Source: an uncultured SAR116 cluster alpha proteobacterium (GTDB lineage Bacteria; Pseudomonadota; Alphaproteobacteria; Puniceispirillales; GCA-002684695). From it: a DNA stretch of 64,000 bases. The position numbers were made by a program, and so were the translations under genes. The notes beneath the pieces were generated by a model. The model saw nothing but the letters and a program-made list of their open reading frames with translations, was not told the origin of the DNA and searched no databases. The number at the start of each line of letters is the position of its first letter. The stretch's first letter is position 1. Of the stretch, positions 1 through 8,306 are shown piece after piece. Location: the NCBI GenBank assembly GCA_902612965.1, contig CACMFN010000005.1:45941-109940 (forward strand). The letters are read 5' to 3'.

Positions 1-49
1 GGGTGAATACCCATGGAAAATTATTCCACAAAAATAGAAAAATAAAATT

Positions 50-718
50 ATGAGAGTATTACATCATTACCCACTTTCACCGTCATCAAGACTTATTCGA
101 CTTTACTTAAGTGAAAAAAAAATTGATTTTGTGACAAAGCTTGAAGTTCCCTGGGAAAGGAATGAAACGTATTTGAAGTTAAACCCTTCAGGTGAAGTCC
201 CAACACTCATTGATGAAGATAATACAATACTCTGTGGCGCTAATGTTATAATCGAATACTTTGAAGAGTTAGAAAGTAATTTAAGTTTGATACCAGGAAA
301 GGTTTATGAAAAATCAGAAGTAAGAAGGCTAATAGATTGGTTTGAAAGGAAATTTTACCATGAGGTAACTTTCCCGCTTTTAAACAATAGAATAATTAAA
401 CGCTTTGTTGGAGAGAAAAATCCTTCTAGTGAAATTATTAGAGGAGCATTACAAAATTTAAAAATCCATCTACCATATTTAGAGTGGTTGACTGAAAATA
501 GAAAATGGGTTGCAGGAAATGAATTTTCTGCAGCTGATCTGGCAGCAGCATCACAGCTTTCTGTTATAGATTTTATGAATGATTTAAACTGGTTTGACTA
601 TGGAGAGGCAAGAGCATGGTATGCCAAAATAAAATCAAGACCATCTTTTAGGCAATTATTATCAGATGAAGTTGAAGGAATAAGTCCACCTGTTCATTAT
701 AATAATTTAGATTTTTAA
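50..718 (+). CDS. fzlA: GST-fold protein, FzlA-like (FtsZ-associated division factor)
   Basis: 222 aa with an N-terminal thioredoxin-like GST domain (residues 1-75, HHYPLSPSSR opening and NPSGEVPTL cis-proline loop) and an all-helical C-terminal domain (about 90-205). It lacks obvious signs of being a general detoxifying GST and instead ends in HYNNLDF, a tail resembling that of Caulobacter FzlA, where the extreme C-terminus is needed for FtsZ function. Trp35 in PWER lies where FzlA has its FtsZ-contacting Trp38. In alphaproteobacteria FzlA curves FtsZ filaments and promotes constriction in the cytoplasm. The FzlA name is inferred from these matches; a plain GST is the alternative. Confidence 0.7.
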   Translation: MRVLHHYPLSPSSRLIRLYLSEKKIDFVTKLEVPWERNETYLKLNPSGEVPTLIDEDNTILCGANVIIEYFEELESNLSLIPGKVYEKSEVRRLIDWFERKFYHEVTFPLLNNRIIKRFVGEKNPSSEIIRGALQNLKIHLPYLEWLTENRKWVAGNEFSAADLAAASQLSVIDFMNDLNWFDYGEARAWYAKIKSRPSFRQLLSDEVEGISPPVHYNNLDF

Positions 719-734
719 TTTATAAATTTAATTG

Positions 735-1319
735 CTAGATATGAAATTTTGTAATTAAAAATTTTAAATATTCTCTGAAAATTATAATAAAATTACTTGG
801 AATGAAAATATCTTTTACAGGATCTAATTTTGGCTTAACTGGTATAATGTTGAGTGCTAATTTTGGATCAACTTTCTTAAACTCATTAATCAGTCTGGGC
901 ATATGATAATTTGCTGTTACTAAAAAACTATTTTTAGAATTATTTTTTGTTAACCATAAGTATGCTTCATTAGCATTTCCTTTAGTATTTAAAGCAGAAT
1001 TACCTAAATCAATACAGCAGTTTAAAAAATTTATTTGCTTTTTATTGGCTGATATAGCTTTAGCAATATCTGATTTAGTTATTCCCTCTCCGACACCTGT
1101 TATTAACATTTTCATATTTTTATATTTATTAAAAATGTTTATTCCCTCTAAGATTCTGTTTGATCCACCCGTTGCAACTACAATAAATTTTGAATTTGGG
1201 TCAATAATTTTTTCTTCACTGTAATTATTATTAATTAATATTAAAAACACTATGAACCCAATACATAGATTCAAAAAAATCCATAACAAAGAAAAATTAA
1301 AAATAACAAATTTATTCAT
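735..1319 (-). CDS. YdcF/SanA-like DUF218 membrane-anchored protein
   Basis: 194 aa. One N-terminal membrane helix (about residues 4-28) followed by a DUF218 domain from about residue 43. Family hallmarks visible are VVATGGS near the start of the domain, the NTKGNANEA segment, and LVTANYHMPR. ElyC and SanA of this superfamily affect envelope carbon-lipid metabolism and vancomycin sensitivity, but the reaction is unknown. It is transcribed divergently from the zinc-ribbon gene across a 145-base gap. In many alphaproteobacteria a YdcF gene follows ftsE-ftsX beside this zinc-ribbon gene; here ftsEX are absent from that position. The family call is firm, the function is not. Confidence 0.75.
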   Translation of the reverse strand: MNKFVIFNFSLLWIFLNLCIGFIVFLILINNNYSEEKIIDPNSKFIVVATGGSNRILEGINIFNKYKNMKMLITGVGEGITKSDIAKAISANKKQINFLNCCIDLGNSALNTKGNANEAYLWLTKNNSKNSFLVTANYHMPRLINEFKKVDPKLALNIIPVKPKLDPVKDIFIPSNFIIIFREYLKFLITKFHI

Positions 1320-1464
1320 ATAATTAATTTTTTTATATTTATTAAATCATAGATGTTATAATTTAATTTAAAAGAGAAATTTTGCTAAAATTTTTTAATA
1401 TTTTGCACTGTAAATTTATTCTTGATTTATAAGTTAGTTAAATTAATTAGTTTTAAAATATGTC

Positions 1465-2268
1465 ATGTTATTAGCCTGCCCTAATTGTAATACCGTATTT
1501 AGAATTGAAAAAACAGCTATTGGAAAAGGAAGAAAAGTTAATTGTGGTGTCTGCAAGCATGTATGGTTTGTAAATCAAGACAATTTACTTGAAGAGAAGA
1601 AGGCTACATTTACGAATGAACAATTAATTAAAGAAAAAAAACCTACACAAAAAAATATTGAAAGCAAAAATCAAATAAAAATTCAAAAAAAAGAACATAA
1701 AGAAGAGGATAAAATCAATTATGGTCAGAAGCCTCTTCTTAGTAAAGAAATAAACAGATCATCTGAGTTTGATAAGAAAAAAACAGACCTTATAAAAAAA
1801 AGGAAGAGTTTTAGATCTATTTTACGTTGGTTTTTACTTGGTATTTTATTATCTTTAGCATTATTCTCATCCATTGGGTTTTATTTAAGAAATTACATCG
1901 TTGCTTATGTCCCTGAAGCTATGCAAATTTACAATCTTGTAAATATAGAATTTAATCCAAAAATTAATAATTTAGAAATTGTTGACTTTGCAGCTATTGT
2001 TGACGGTGATATATTAGTGATAAAAGGAAAAATTTACAATAATGATTTTTTCTCAAGATTGTCCCCTGTAATTTTAATCTCAGGACACAATAGTAATAAT
2101 GAAGTATATAATTTTTTTAAGCTTAAAGCTGAAAATCAAATAATAAAACCTGGTGCATACAATTATTTTCGATATGAAACTACTGAATTTGATAATATTT
2201 CGAGTGAAAAATTGAATGAATTTAATGCTGAACTTAGTAGTGAAAGTATTAAGTTAGAATTTAGGTAG
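1465..2268 (+). CDS. MJ0042-type zinc-ribbon membrane protein
   Basis: 267 aa. The N-terminus is a zinc ribbon with Cys5-x2-Cys8 and Cys27-x2-Cys30, the MJ0042 pattern common at the start of alphaproteobacterial membrane proteins. A long Lys/Glu-rich cytoplasmic linker (about 50-115) leads to one membrane helix (about 118-140) and a beta-rich extracytoplasmic domain resembling the DUF3426 type. The function is unknown. The ATG at 1465 puts the first cysteine at residue 5; an upstream ATG at 1460 is in another frame and stops at once. The 3' end overlaps lysA (opposite strand) by 15 nt. Confidence 0.75.
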   Translation: MLLACPNCNTVFRIEKTAIGKGRKVNCGVCKHVWFVNQDNLLEEKKATFTNEQLIKEKKPTQKNIESKNQIKIQKKEHKEEDKINYGQKPLLSKEINRSSEFDKKKTDLIKKRKSFRSILRWFLLGILLSLALFSSIGFYLRNYIVAYVPEAMQIYNLVNIEFNPKINNLEIVDFAAIVDGDILVIKGKIYNNDFFSRLSPVILISGHNSNNEVYNFFKLKAENQIIKPGAYNYFRYETTEFDNISSEKLNEFNAELSSESIKLEFR

Positions 2269-3507
2269 AATTTCTTTACTTATTTGGTCTTCAATTCTTT
2301 CTTGTTCTTTAAGTTTATGTACTTTGCCATTATAAACTAATATTTCATTTGCTGGAACTCTAGAATTATACATAGATGACATAACTGATCCATATGCACC
2401 AGTAGAAAATATTGCTAATAATTGACCCTCTGTAGTGTTACTAAGCAATGCATCTTTCGCAAAATAATCTCCGGTTTCACAAATTGGACCAACAATATCA
2501 AATTTTTCTAATCCACCTTTTGATAAATTAACAGGCTCAACATTATGATGTGCATTGTACAAAGTTGGTCTAATAAAGTCATTCATCGCACCGTCTACTA
2601 CTATAAAATTTTTGCTCTTTGTTTTTTTTAAATAAATAACTTTAGTAAGTAAAATTCCTGAGTTTGCAACCAATGACCTTCCTGGTTCTATGGAAAGGCT
2701 ATAGTCATATCCTTTGAAAACATCACTAATTGTTTTTCCGTAATCAAAAAAATTTATTTTTGCAATTTTATAATCAACGCCTAACCCTCCGCCTAAATCA
2801 AGATTAGGCACTTTAAAACCTTCTTGACGAAGGCTATCAGCTACAGACAAAATATTTAGATATGCGAGTTTGAATTCATTCATATCAAAAATTTGGCTTC
2901 CTATATGAATTGCTAAGCCCATCGTTTTAATATTTTTCTCACTAGAAAGTCTTTTGTAAATATTTGCTGTTTCCTCAATGGGCATACCAAATTTAGTATC
3001 ATTTGATCCTGTAGCTATTTTCTCATGCGTTTTCACACTAATATTTGGATTAACTCTTATAGCCACTGGAACTTTAGTATTTAATTCATTTGCAATACTT
3101 ATAATATTTTCAATTTCCGAATATGATTCTGCATTAATTTGTTTAATTCCATTTTTGATTGCTAACTTAATTTCTTCAGTAGTTTTTCCAACTCCTGAAA
3201 AAACAATTTTCTGAGGATTTATTTTAGCATGTAAAGCTTTTACTAACTCTCCACCTGAGACAATATCTGCACCAGCTCCTAACTTAGATAGTAAAGATAA
3301 TATCCCTAATGTTGAATTTGCTTTAAGAGCAAAGTTTATTTCTGTGTTTGTATCGGCAATTGATGAACTTAATTGACTGTAAGCGTCTTCAATTGATGCA
3401 CCAGAGTAAACATATATAGGAGTGCCAAATTCAAAGCTAATGTCTTCTAATGAAACATGTTCACAGAATAAATTATTATTTTTATAATTAAAGCCTTTAA
3501 AATTCAT
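2254..3507 (-). CDS. lysA: Diaminopimelate decarboxylase
   Basis: 417 aa, normal length. Catalyses the PLP-dependent decarboxylation of meso-diaminopimelate to lysine, the last step of lysine synthesis. Visible marks are the PLP lysine in FALKAN (Lys62), HIGSQIFD, the phosphate-binding GGGLGVDY, EPGRSL, and CETGDYFAKD, whose Cys acts across the dimer in this family. The start codon overlaps the lptM stop (ATGA), and argH lies upstream, so the three genes look like one transcription unit. The argH-lptM-lysA order is common in proteobacteria and supports the call. Confidence 0.97.
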   Translation of the reverse strand: MNFKGFNYKNNNLFCEHVSLEDISFEFGTPIYVYSGASIEDAYSQLSSSIADTNTEINFALKANSTLGILSLLSKLGAGADIVSGGELVKALHAKINPQKIVFSGVGKTTEEIKLAIKNGIKQINAESYSEIENIISIANELNTKVPVAIRVNPNISVKTHEKIATGSNDTKFGMPIEETANIYKRLSSEKNIKTMGLAIHIGSQIFDMNEFKLAYLNILSVADSLRQEGFKVPNLDLGGGLGVDYKIAKINFFDYGKTISDVFKGYDYSLSIEPGRSLVANSGILLTKVIYLKKTKSKNFIVVDGAMNDFIRPTLYNAHHNVEPVNLSKGGLEKFDIVGPICETGDYFAKDALLSNTTEGQLLAIFSTGAYGSVMSSMYNSRVPANEILVYNGKVHKLKEQERIEDQISKEILPKF

Positions 3508-3632
3508 TTAGAAGTGACATTTGATGATTGATTTTCGGGAATAGGCATAGATTTTTTACCGCATGAATTTATCGTAAAAATTAAAAAAACTATAAAATTA
3601 AATATTATTAATTTACTCAAAAAGTTTTTCAT
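3504..3632 (-). CDS. lptM: LptM-like small lipoprotein (LPS translocon maturation factor)
   Basis: A 42-residue gene too short for routine ORF calling. It starts one base after the argH stop and its TGA overlaps the lysA ATG (ATGA), so it is translationally coupled on both sides. The peptide has a basic start (MKNFLSK), a hydrophobic stretch, and a lipobox-like INSC at residues 21-24, followed by GKKSMPIPENQ. LptM/YifL proteins have the same plan (lipidated Cys, then Gly-Leu-Lys-Gly-Pro-type residues) and are encoded beside lysA or dapF in many proteobacteria; LptM assists LptD disulfide maturation in the outer membrane. The identification rests on plan and position, not on strong identity. 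Confidence 0.7.
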   Translation of the reverse strand: MKNFLSKLIIFNFIVFLIFTINSCGKKSMPIPENQSSNVTSK

Positions 3633-5048
3633 TTATTTTAAAAACCTTCTTTTCGCATTTTTAATTTGCTTCAAGACTTCTTTTGGTGAAGTGCCGCCAT
3701 ATGATATTTTTGATTTCACAGAATTCTCTACACTCAATACTTTAAAAACATTATTATTAATTTTTTTCTCAATGCTTTTAAAACTATCGAGTGGAAGCTC
3801 ATGTAAGAGGCAATTATTTTTTTCTGCAAGTTTAACAATTCTTCCTGAAATTTCATGTGATTTTCTAAAAGGAATTTTCAATTCTTTTACAAGCCAATCT
3901 GCCAAATCTGTAGCAGTAGTATACCCATGTTTTGATGCTTCTAGCATTTTTTCTTTGTTGATGGTTACATCAGAAATCATGCCTATGCATGCTTTAATAC
4001 AAATGTACAAACTATCAAAGCTATCAAATAAACCTTCCTTATCTTCTTGTAAGTCTTTGCTATATGACAATGGCAATCCTTTCAAAACCACTAAAATAGA
4101 CATAAGAGAGCCTATTATTCTTCCAGACTTACCTCTGGCCAGCTCAGCTGCATCTGGATTTCTTTTTTGAGGCATAATAGATGATCCAGTTGAAAATTTA
4201 TCAGAGAGCTTAATAAAATTAAATTGATCAGAACACCAAATAACAATTTCTTCAGAAAGTCTGCTAATATGTATAGAAGTTATTGCAGAAATAGATAGAA
4301 ATTCTATTACAAAGTCTCTGTCTGAAACAGCATCAATTGAGTTAGTTGTGGGAGATGTAAAATTTAGCTCTTTTGTTGTAGATTGTCTGTCAATTGGGAA
4401 AGCTGTTCCCGCTAATGCAGCTGACCCAAGAGGATTAATATTTAATCTTTTTGAACAATCAATCAGCCTTGACCTATCCCTACCAAACATTTCAACATAA
4501 GCTAATAAATGGTGCCCAAATGTAATTGGCTGAGCATTTTGTAGATGTGTATAACCAGGCATAATTGTTGAAGTATTTCTTTCAGCAAGTACAATAAGTC
4601 TCTTTTGTAATTCTTTTAATTCTTTATCTAAGATTGAAATTGCATTACGAACCCATAATCTCAAATCGGTCGAAACCTGATCATTTCTTGACCTTGCGGT
4701 ATGTAATTTACCTGCTGTATCTCCAATAATTTCTTTTAACCGACTTTCAATGTTCATATGAATGTCTTCCAATTCGGTTTTGAAATTAAACTTACCTTTT
4801 TCAATCTCTTTATAAATTCTTTTTAATCCATTAATAATCTTTAAACCTTCACCTTTTGAAATTATATTCTGTTTTGCCAACATTTGAGCGTGTGCAATAG
4901 ATGCAATTATGTCCTCATGAAACAAACGTTTATCAAAAGATATAGAAGAATTAATTTCTTCCATAATAGCAGATGGCTTGCTATTAAAACGGCCTCCCCA
5001 AATCGTGCTTGATTGTTTATTTTCTTTAGTTATATCTTTATGAACCAT
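3633..5048 (-). CDS. argH: Argininosuccinate lyase
   Basis: 471 aa, normal length. Splits argininosuccinate to arginine and fumarate, the last step of arginine synthesis. The fumarase/aspartase superfamily signature GSSIMPQKRNPD sits at about residues 288-299 on the mobile catalytic loop; TARSRNDQ (about 117-124) and GYTHLQNAQP are the other conserved blocks. It is the first gene of the argH-lptM-lysA unit and its start lies back to back with tlpA. argD and argF are elsewhere in the window (32.3-34.4 kb), so the arginine genes are split into two loci. Confidence 0.97.
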   Translation of the reverse strand: MVHKDITKENKQSSTIWGGRFNSKPSAIMEEINSSISFDKRLFHEDIIASIAHAQMLAKQNIISKGEGLKIINGLKRIYKEIEKGKFNFKTELEDIHMNIESRLKEIIGDTAGKLHTARSRNDQVSTDLRLWVRNAISILDKELKELQKRLIVLAERNTSTIMPGYTHLQNAQPITFGHHLLAYVEMFGRDRSRLIDCSKRLNINPLGSAALAGTAFPIDRQSTTKELNFTSPTTNSIDAVSDRDFVIEFLSISAITSIHISRLSEEIVIWCSDQFNFIKLSDKFSTGSSIMPQKRNPDAAELARGKSGRIIGSLMSILVVLKGLPLSYSKDLQEDKEGLFDSFDSLYICIKACIGMISDVTINKEKMLEASKHGYTTATDLADWLVKELKIPFRKSHEISGRIVKLAEKNNCLLHELPLDSFKSIEKKINNNVFKVLSVENSVKSKISYGGTSPKEVLKQIKNAKRRFLK

Positions 5049-5096
5049 TTGGCGTATCCTAGATTAAAGATTTATGTGAATTATAATAAATTATCA

Positions 5097-5633
5097 ATGC
5101 GAAATATCATAACTATTTTAATATTTGTGAAAGTTTTAATTTTTGCAAATTCAACGCTTTCCAAAGAATTTTCCAATTTTGAAGAACAGATTTTCCCTGA
5201 GGTAACAATATTTGATAAAAATGATAAACAAATTAATTTAAGTTCATATCTAAAGTCAGAAAACAATAAGATTACTATTTTAAACTTTTGGGCAACTTGG
5301 TGTCCGCCTTGTATTGATGAATTGCCATCATTGAATAATTTATCAAAAGACCTAATGGCATACAATATTGATGTATTAGCTGTTTCAATGGACAGAGGAA
5401 ATCCTTCGAAATTAATCGAATTCCTAGAAAAAAACGGAGGTAAAAATTTAGTTTTTTTTCAAGATAAAAACTGGAGTGCAGGTAAAAATATACCAATTAA
5501 GGGCCTTCCAGTTACATTAATAGTTAAAAATAAGGATAATATTTTAAAGATTATTTATAAGCATTTAGGCCCTCTTGAGTGGGATCACAAGGATATTAAA
5601 AGAGGAATTTTAAATTTAGTAAATAATAGTTAA
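5097..5633 (+). CDS. tlpA: TlpA-family thiol:disulfide oxidoreductase
   Basis: 178 aa from the ATG at 5097. The open frame extends to 5013, but that would overlap argH and place the secretion signal internally; from 5097 the protein starts with a normal signal/anchor (MRNIITILIFVKVLIF). A thioredoxin domain follows with the active site WCPPC (Cys69 and Cys72) and a cis-proline region KGLPVT. TlpA-type proteins act as periplasmic reductants, for example in cytochrome assembly. tlpA beside argH is a common alphaproteobacterial arrangement. The 3' end overlaps the aldolase gene on the other strand by 4 nt. Confidence 0.88.
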   Translation: MRNIITILIFVKVLIFANSTLSKEFSNFEEQIFPEVTIFDKNDKQINLSSYLKSENNKITILNFWATWCPPCIDELPSLNNLSKDLMAYNIDVLAVSMDRGNPSKLIEFLEKNGGKNLVFFQDKNWSAGKNIPIKGLPVTLIVKNKDNILKIIYKHLGPLEWDHKDIKRGILNLVNNS

Positions 5634-6460
5634 TTATTCTGTAAATTTAGAATAATTTTTTTTGCAGCTTCTTTCAAAGGCTGAATAAGTTCAGTTAGTA
5701 TTTTAATTCTATCAAATTCATTTTTTTTCTTTTCTAATATTAAACGCAAGTTTTTTCCAAATTCTTGTCGCAATTCTGTCCCTATATTAAATTTACAGAT
5801 TGAGGTATTTAAAGCTAGATGTCGCCTAGAATCATAAGATATACCTGATGATCCATGTAAAACTAATGGGCATGAAGTTTTTTGTTCAATTTCTTTTAAA
5901 AGATCTAAATTAATATTATTTTGTTGACTTTTCTGAAGGTGAACATTGCCAATAGAAACAGCCAATGCATCAATCTTTGTTTGCTCAACAAATATTTTTG
6001 CTTCATCTGGATTTGTTAAAGAAGATTTTGAATTATTATTGTAACCAACAAAACCTAACTCAGCTTCGACAGATACATCATGCTTTTTAATTAAGTTACA
6101 TACAGATAATGTTTGATTGATATTTTCATTTAAATTTAGCGCTGAGCCATCAAACATTACAGAAGTAAAACCTTCATTCACAGCAGTTTCACATTCTTTT
6201 TCAGAAGTAGCATGATCAAGGTGGCAAACAATTTTTGTTTTGGCTTTGTCAGCAAGCTCTCTAAACATTTTGCCTAATACTGGAATGGGCGTATGCTGTC
6301 TGCAAGCTGGACCTGCTTGTATAATTATTGGTAAATTCAACTCTTCAGAAGCTTCAACGAAAGAAATTGCATCTTCCCAACCTAGAACGACAAAACCTGG
6401 AATTGCATAACCCTTTTCTAATGCGTCAGGGAGTATCTCTTTTAGTGAAACAGCAGTCAT
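5630..6460 (-). CDS. Class II (zinc) aldolase of the iol operon, IolJ-like
   Basis: 276 aa, FbaA/GatY/IolJ-type class II aldolase. Metal ligands are visible in CHLDHAT (His80, His83), GNVH and LHGSSG; the AELG motif is also present. IolJ splits 2-deoxy-5-keto-D-gluconate 6-phosphate to dihydroxyacetone phosphate and malonate semialdehyde. Here it is the last gene of the iol operon, overlapping the preceding isomerase by 4 nt. The same operon already encodes a DUF2090 aldolase fused to IolC, so this enzyme is either redundant or serves a different phosphorylated deoxyketose. Class and metal chemistry are secure; the substrate is inferred. Confidence 0.75.
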   Translation of the reverse strand: MTAVSLKEILPDALEKGYAIPGFVVLGWEDAISFVEASEELNLPIIIQAGPACRQHTPIPVLGKMFRELADKAKTKIVCHLDHATSEKECETAVNEGFTSVMFDGSALNLNENINQTLSVCNLIKKHDVSVEAELGFVGYNNNSKSSLTNPDEAKIFVEQTKIDALAVSIGNVHLQKSQQNNINLDLLKEIEQKTSCPLVLHGSSGISYDSRRHLALNTSICKFNIGTELRQEFGKNLRLILEKKKNEFDRIKILTELIQPLKEAAKKIILNLQNN

Positions 6461-7299
6461 TTAAACTTGGCAATCATATCTTTAATTCCAGGAATAGTCT
6501 CGACTTGCCAAGCATGTTCAGGTTGAAAATATTGAATCAATGGTCTTTGAGATTTTCCAGCTAAAATTGTAAAATAGTACATTTCATAACCTGGGGCAAC
6601 AACGCAGGGGTGATACCCTTTATCAACTATGAAAGTTGAACTCTCAACAATATGAGAAGCCTCCCCGACTAACTTATTTGAATTCTGGAGAAGTTGCATA
6701 CCAAACCCATTACTCGGTCTAAATCTAAAATTGTAAACTTCATCATGCTTAGTCTCCACAGAATTTCTATCAGTATCATGCTTGTGAGGAGGAAATCCTG
6801 ACCACCCCCCTTGACCAACTGTATATAATTCAGAAACTAATAATCTCCCGACTTTATCTGCTTGTTTTTGTCCTAAAATATGTTTAATTTTTCTATGTGT
6901 TTTAGTATCATCAGAGCCATATTGAACGATATCAATATCGTTACTACCTATATAAAAAGGCTTTAATTTCTTATCAAATTTTGCACCTGCAATAAAACCT
7001 TCAGCATCTTCTGACAGACATTTTATTTCTGCAACTTCATTGACAGGTATATAAACTCCTTCAGGTTCACCATCCCAAACATTTTTGTTTCTATTGCCTA
7101 TGTTTTCTAAGTTCAAATTTCCAACTGATATTTGAAACGAACCTATAACTGGAACAAAACACGTTTCGTATCCTATGACTTTAGAATTATAAATTTCATT
7201 TTTTTTTAATTTGATAATATTAAAATAAACTAATGGAACTTTATGATTATCAATATTTATTATAGGTTCATTCTTATTGTTGTAAGGGGGAATATGCAT
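6457..7299 (-). CDS. Second IolB-family cupin isomerase (divergent paralogue)
   Basis: 280 aa, KduI/IolB family bicupin. The metal site FPPHKHD (His172, His174) and the Glu in DEVYNF (about Glu187) are kept, as is GYHPC. It is clearly different from the canonical IolB at 9240-10040 of the same operon: a longer N-terminal cupin, NFRFRPSNGF in place of YYHRINPSQG, and a longer C-terminus. IolB isomerises 5-deoxy-glucuronate to 2-deoxy-5-keto-gluconate. Linkage to its own PfkB kinase upstream and aldolase downstream suggests a parallel branch on a related deoxy sugar acid. KduI itself is less likely because the HKHD site is IolB-like. Confidence 0.75.
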   Translation of the reverse strand: MHIPPYNNKNEPIINIDNHKVPLVYFNIIKLKKNEIYNSKVIGYETCFVPVIGSFQISVGNLNLENIGNRNKNVWDGEPEGVYIPVNEVAEIKCLSEDAEGFIAGAKFDKKLKPFYIGSNDIDIVQYGSDDTKTHRKIKHILGQKQADKVGRLLVSELYTVGQGGWSGFPPHKHDTDRNSVETKHDEVYNFRFRPSNGFGMQLLQNSNKLVGEASHIVESSTFIVDKGYHPCVVAPGYEMYYFTILAGKSQRPLIQYFQPEHAWQVETIPGIKDMIAKFK

Positions 7300-7312
7300 A
7301 AGGGGTTATCCT

Positions 7313-8299
7313 TTATATTTTATTATTATGAATAAATGTTTTTACTTCTGAGAAAACAGGCATTGCAGATGAACAGCCTATTTTAGAAACAACCAAAGCT
7401 GCGCATGCACTTCCAAAAATTAGTGAGTCTTTTAAATTGTTTTTTCTGCTTAGTGAAGAAATGAAACCTCCCATGAATGCATCACCCGCACCAAAGGGTT
7501 TTAAGCTCTTAACATTGAATGCACCTAAACTGAAGTGGTTATTCAAGTACATAAATTCACAACCTAAATCACCTTTTTTATAAATTATTATTTTTCCTTT
7601 TTTAGCTAAGTAAAAAGCAAAATCTTTTGATAGAAAATTATTTTTCAAACCTAATACGTCAAATTCTTCCTCGTTTCCAATGCAAAAATCAGACTCAATG
7701 GCAATTTGCCCAATTTTTTCAGATGCTTCCATCAAACTGGACCATGCATCTTTTCTATAATCTAAATCTAAAATTACTGGGCATTTATTTTTCTTTGCCA
7801 GCTTTACGGCAGCAAAAACTGAACCCCTTGAAGGCTCAGAGGAAAGAGCAGTGCCTGTAATAATTAAACCAGATTTAAATTCAAAATTTATTGTCTTGAT
7901 CAGCTCTTTGGATATTTGCAAATCAGCAGCATTATTCCTATAAATTACAACTTTTGGCTTATGAGTTTTGATTTCTGCTAGAGCCAGTGAGTTTTTATAA
8001 GAACCAGAAATTGAATTGCAGTAATCAGTATTTATATTATTAATTGCTAGTTTTTTCTTAATAAAATCTCCAACACTATCATCTGAAAATGTGGAGCACA
8101 AGAATGTATTGCAGCCTAGTTTTGACATTGAAACAGCAATATTTGCTGCAGATCCGCCAAGATCACTTATAAAATTATCAGCATCTTGTGTAGATAAACC
8201 AATAGGATTTGGATAGAGATCTAAGCCAGCTCTACCCAAAATTACAAATTTTTTATATAAAAAGCGTTCAAGAATAGTTTTTGGTAGTTCATAAGTCAT
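7313..8299 (-). CDS. PfkB-family sugar kinase, IolC-like (second copy)
   Basis: 328 aa ribokinase-fold kinase. It shares with IolC the opening GRAGLDLYP, the GGSAANIA substrate loop (near residue 48), RNNAADL, DLDYR, and the catalytic PFGAGDAFMGGF with its base Asp near residue 272. It lacks the C-terminal DUF2090 domain of the other IolC in this operon. IolC-type kinases phosphorylate 2-deoxy-5-keto-D-gluconate. The gene lies between iolE and the second iolB-like gene, 7 nt from iolE and 13 nt from the isomerase, so it is co-transcribed. The exact substrate is unresolved; kinase class is firm. Confidence 0.8.
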   Translation of the reverse strand: MTYELPKTILERFLYKKFVILGRAGLDLYPNPIGLSTQDADNFISDLGGSAANIAVSMSKLGCNTFLCSTFSDDSVGDFIKKKLAINNINTDYCNSISGSYKNSLALAEIKTHKPKVVIYRNNAADLQISKELIKTINFEFKSGLIITGTALSSEPSRGSVFAAVKLAKKNKCPVILDLDYRKDAWSSLMEASEKIGQIAIESDFCIGNEEEFDVLGLKNNFLSKDFAFYLAKKGKIIIYKKGDLGCEFMYLNNHFSLGAFNVKSLKPFGAGDAFMGGFISSLSRKNNLKDSLIFGSACAALVVSKIGCSSAMPVFSEVKTFIHNNKI

Positions 8300-8306
8300 A
8301 AATTAT

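Noticed and set aside
1..53. End of an upstream gene, frame ending at 37 (GEYPWKIIPQK) or at 53.
   Set aside because: At most 11-16 residues in either frame and neither is recognisable, so no gene can be named.
3691..4170. 159-aa open frame antisense to argH.
   Set aside because: argH is intact across it; the translation shows no family features.
6457..7299. KduI (5-dehydro-4-deoxy-glucuronate isomerase) for the second IolB-family gene.
   Set aside because: The PPHKHD metal site, GYHPC and overall plan follow IolB rather than KduI, and no pectin or uronate genes are nearby.
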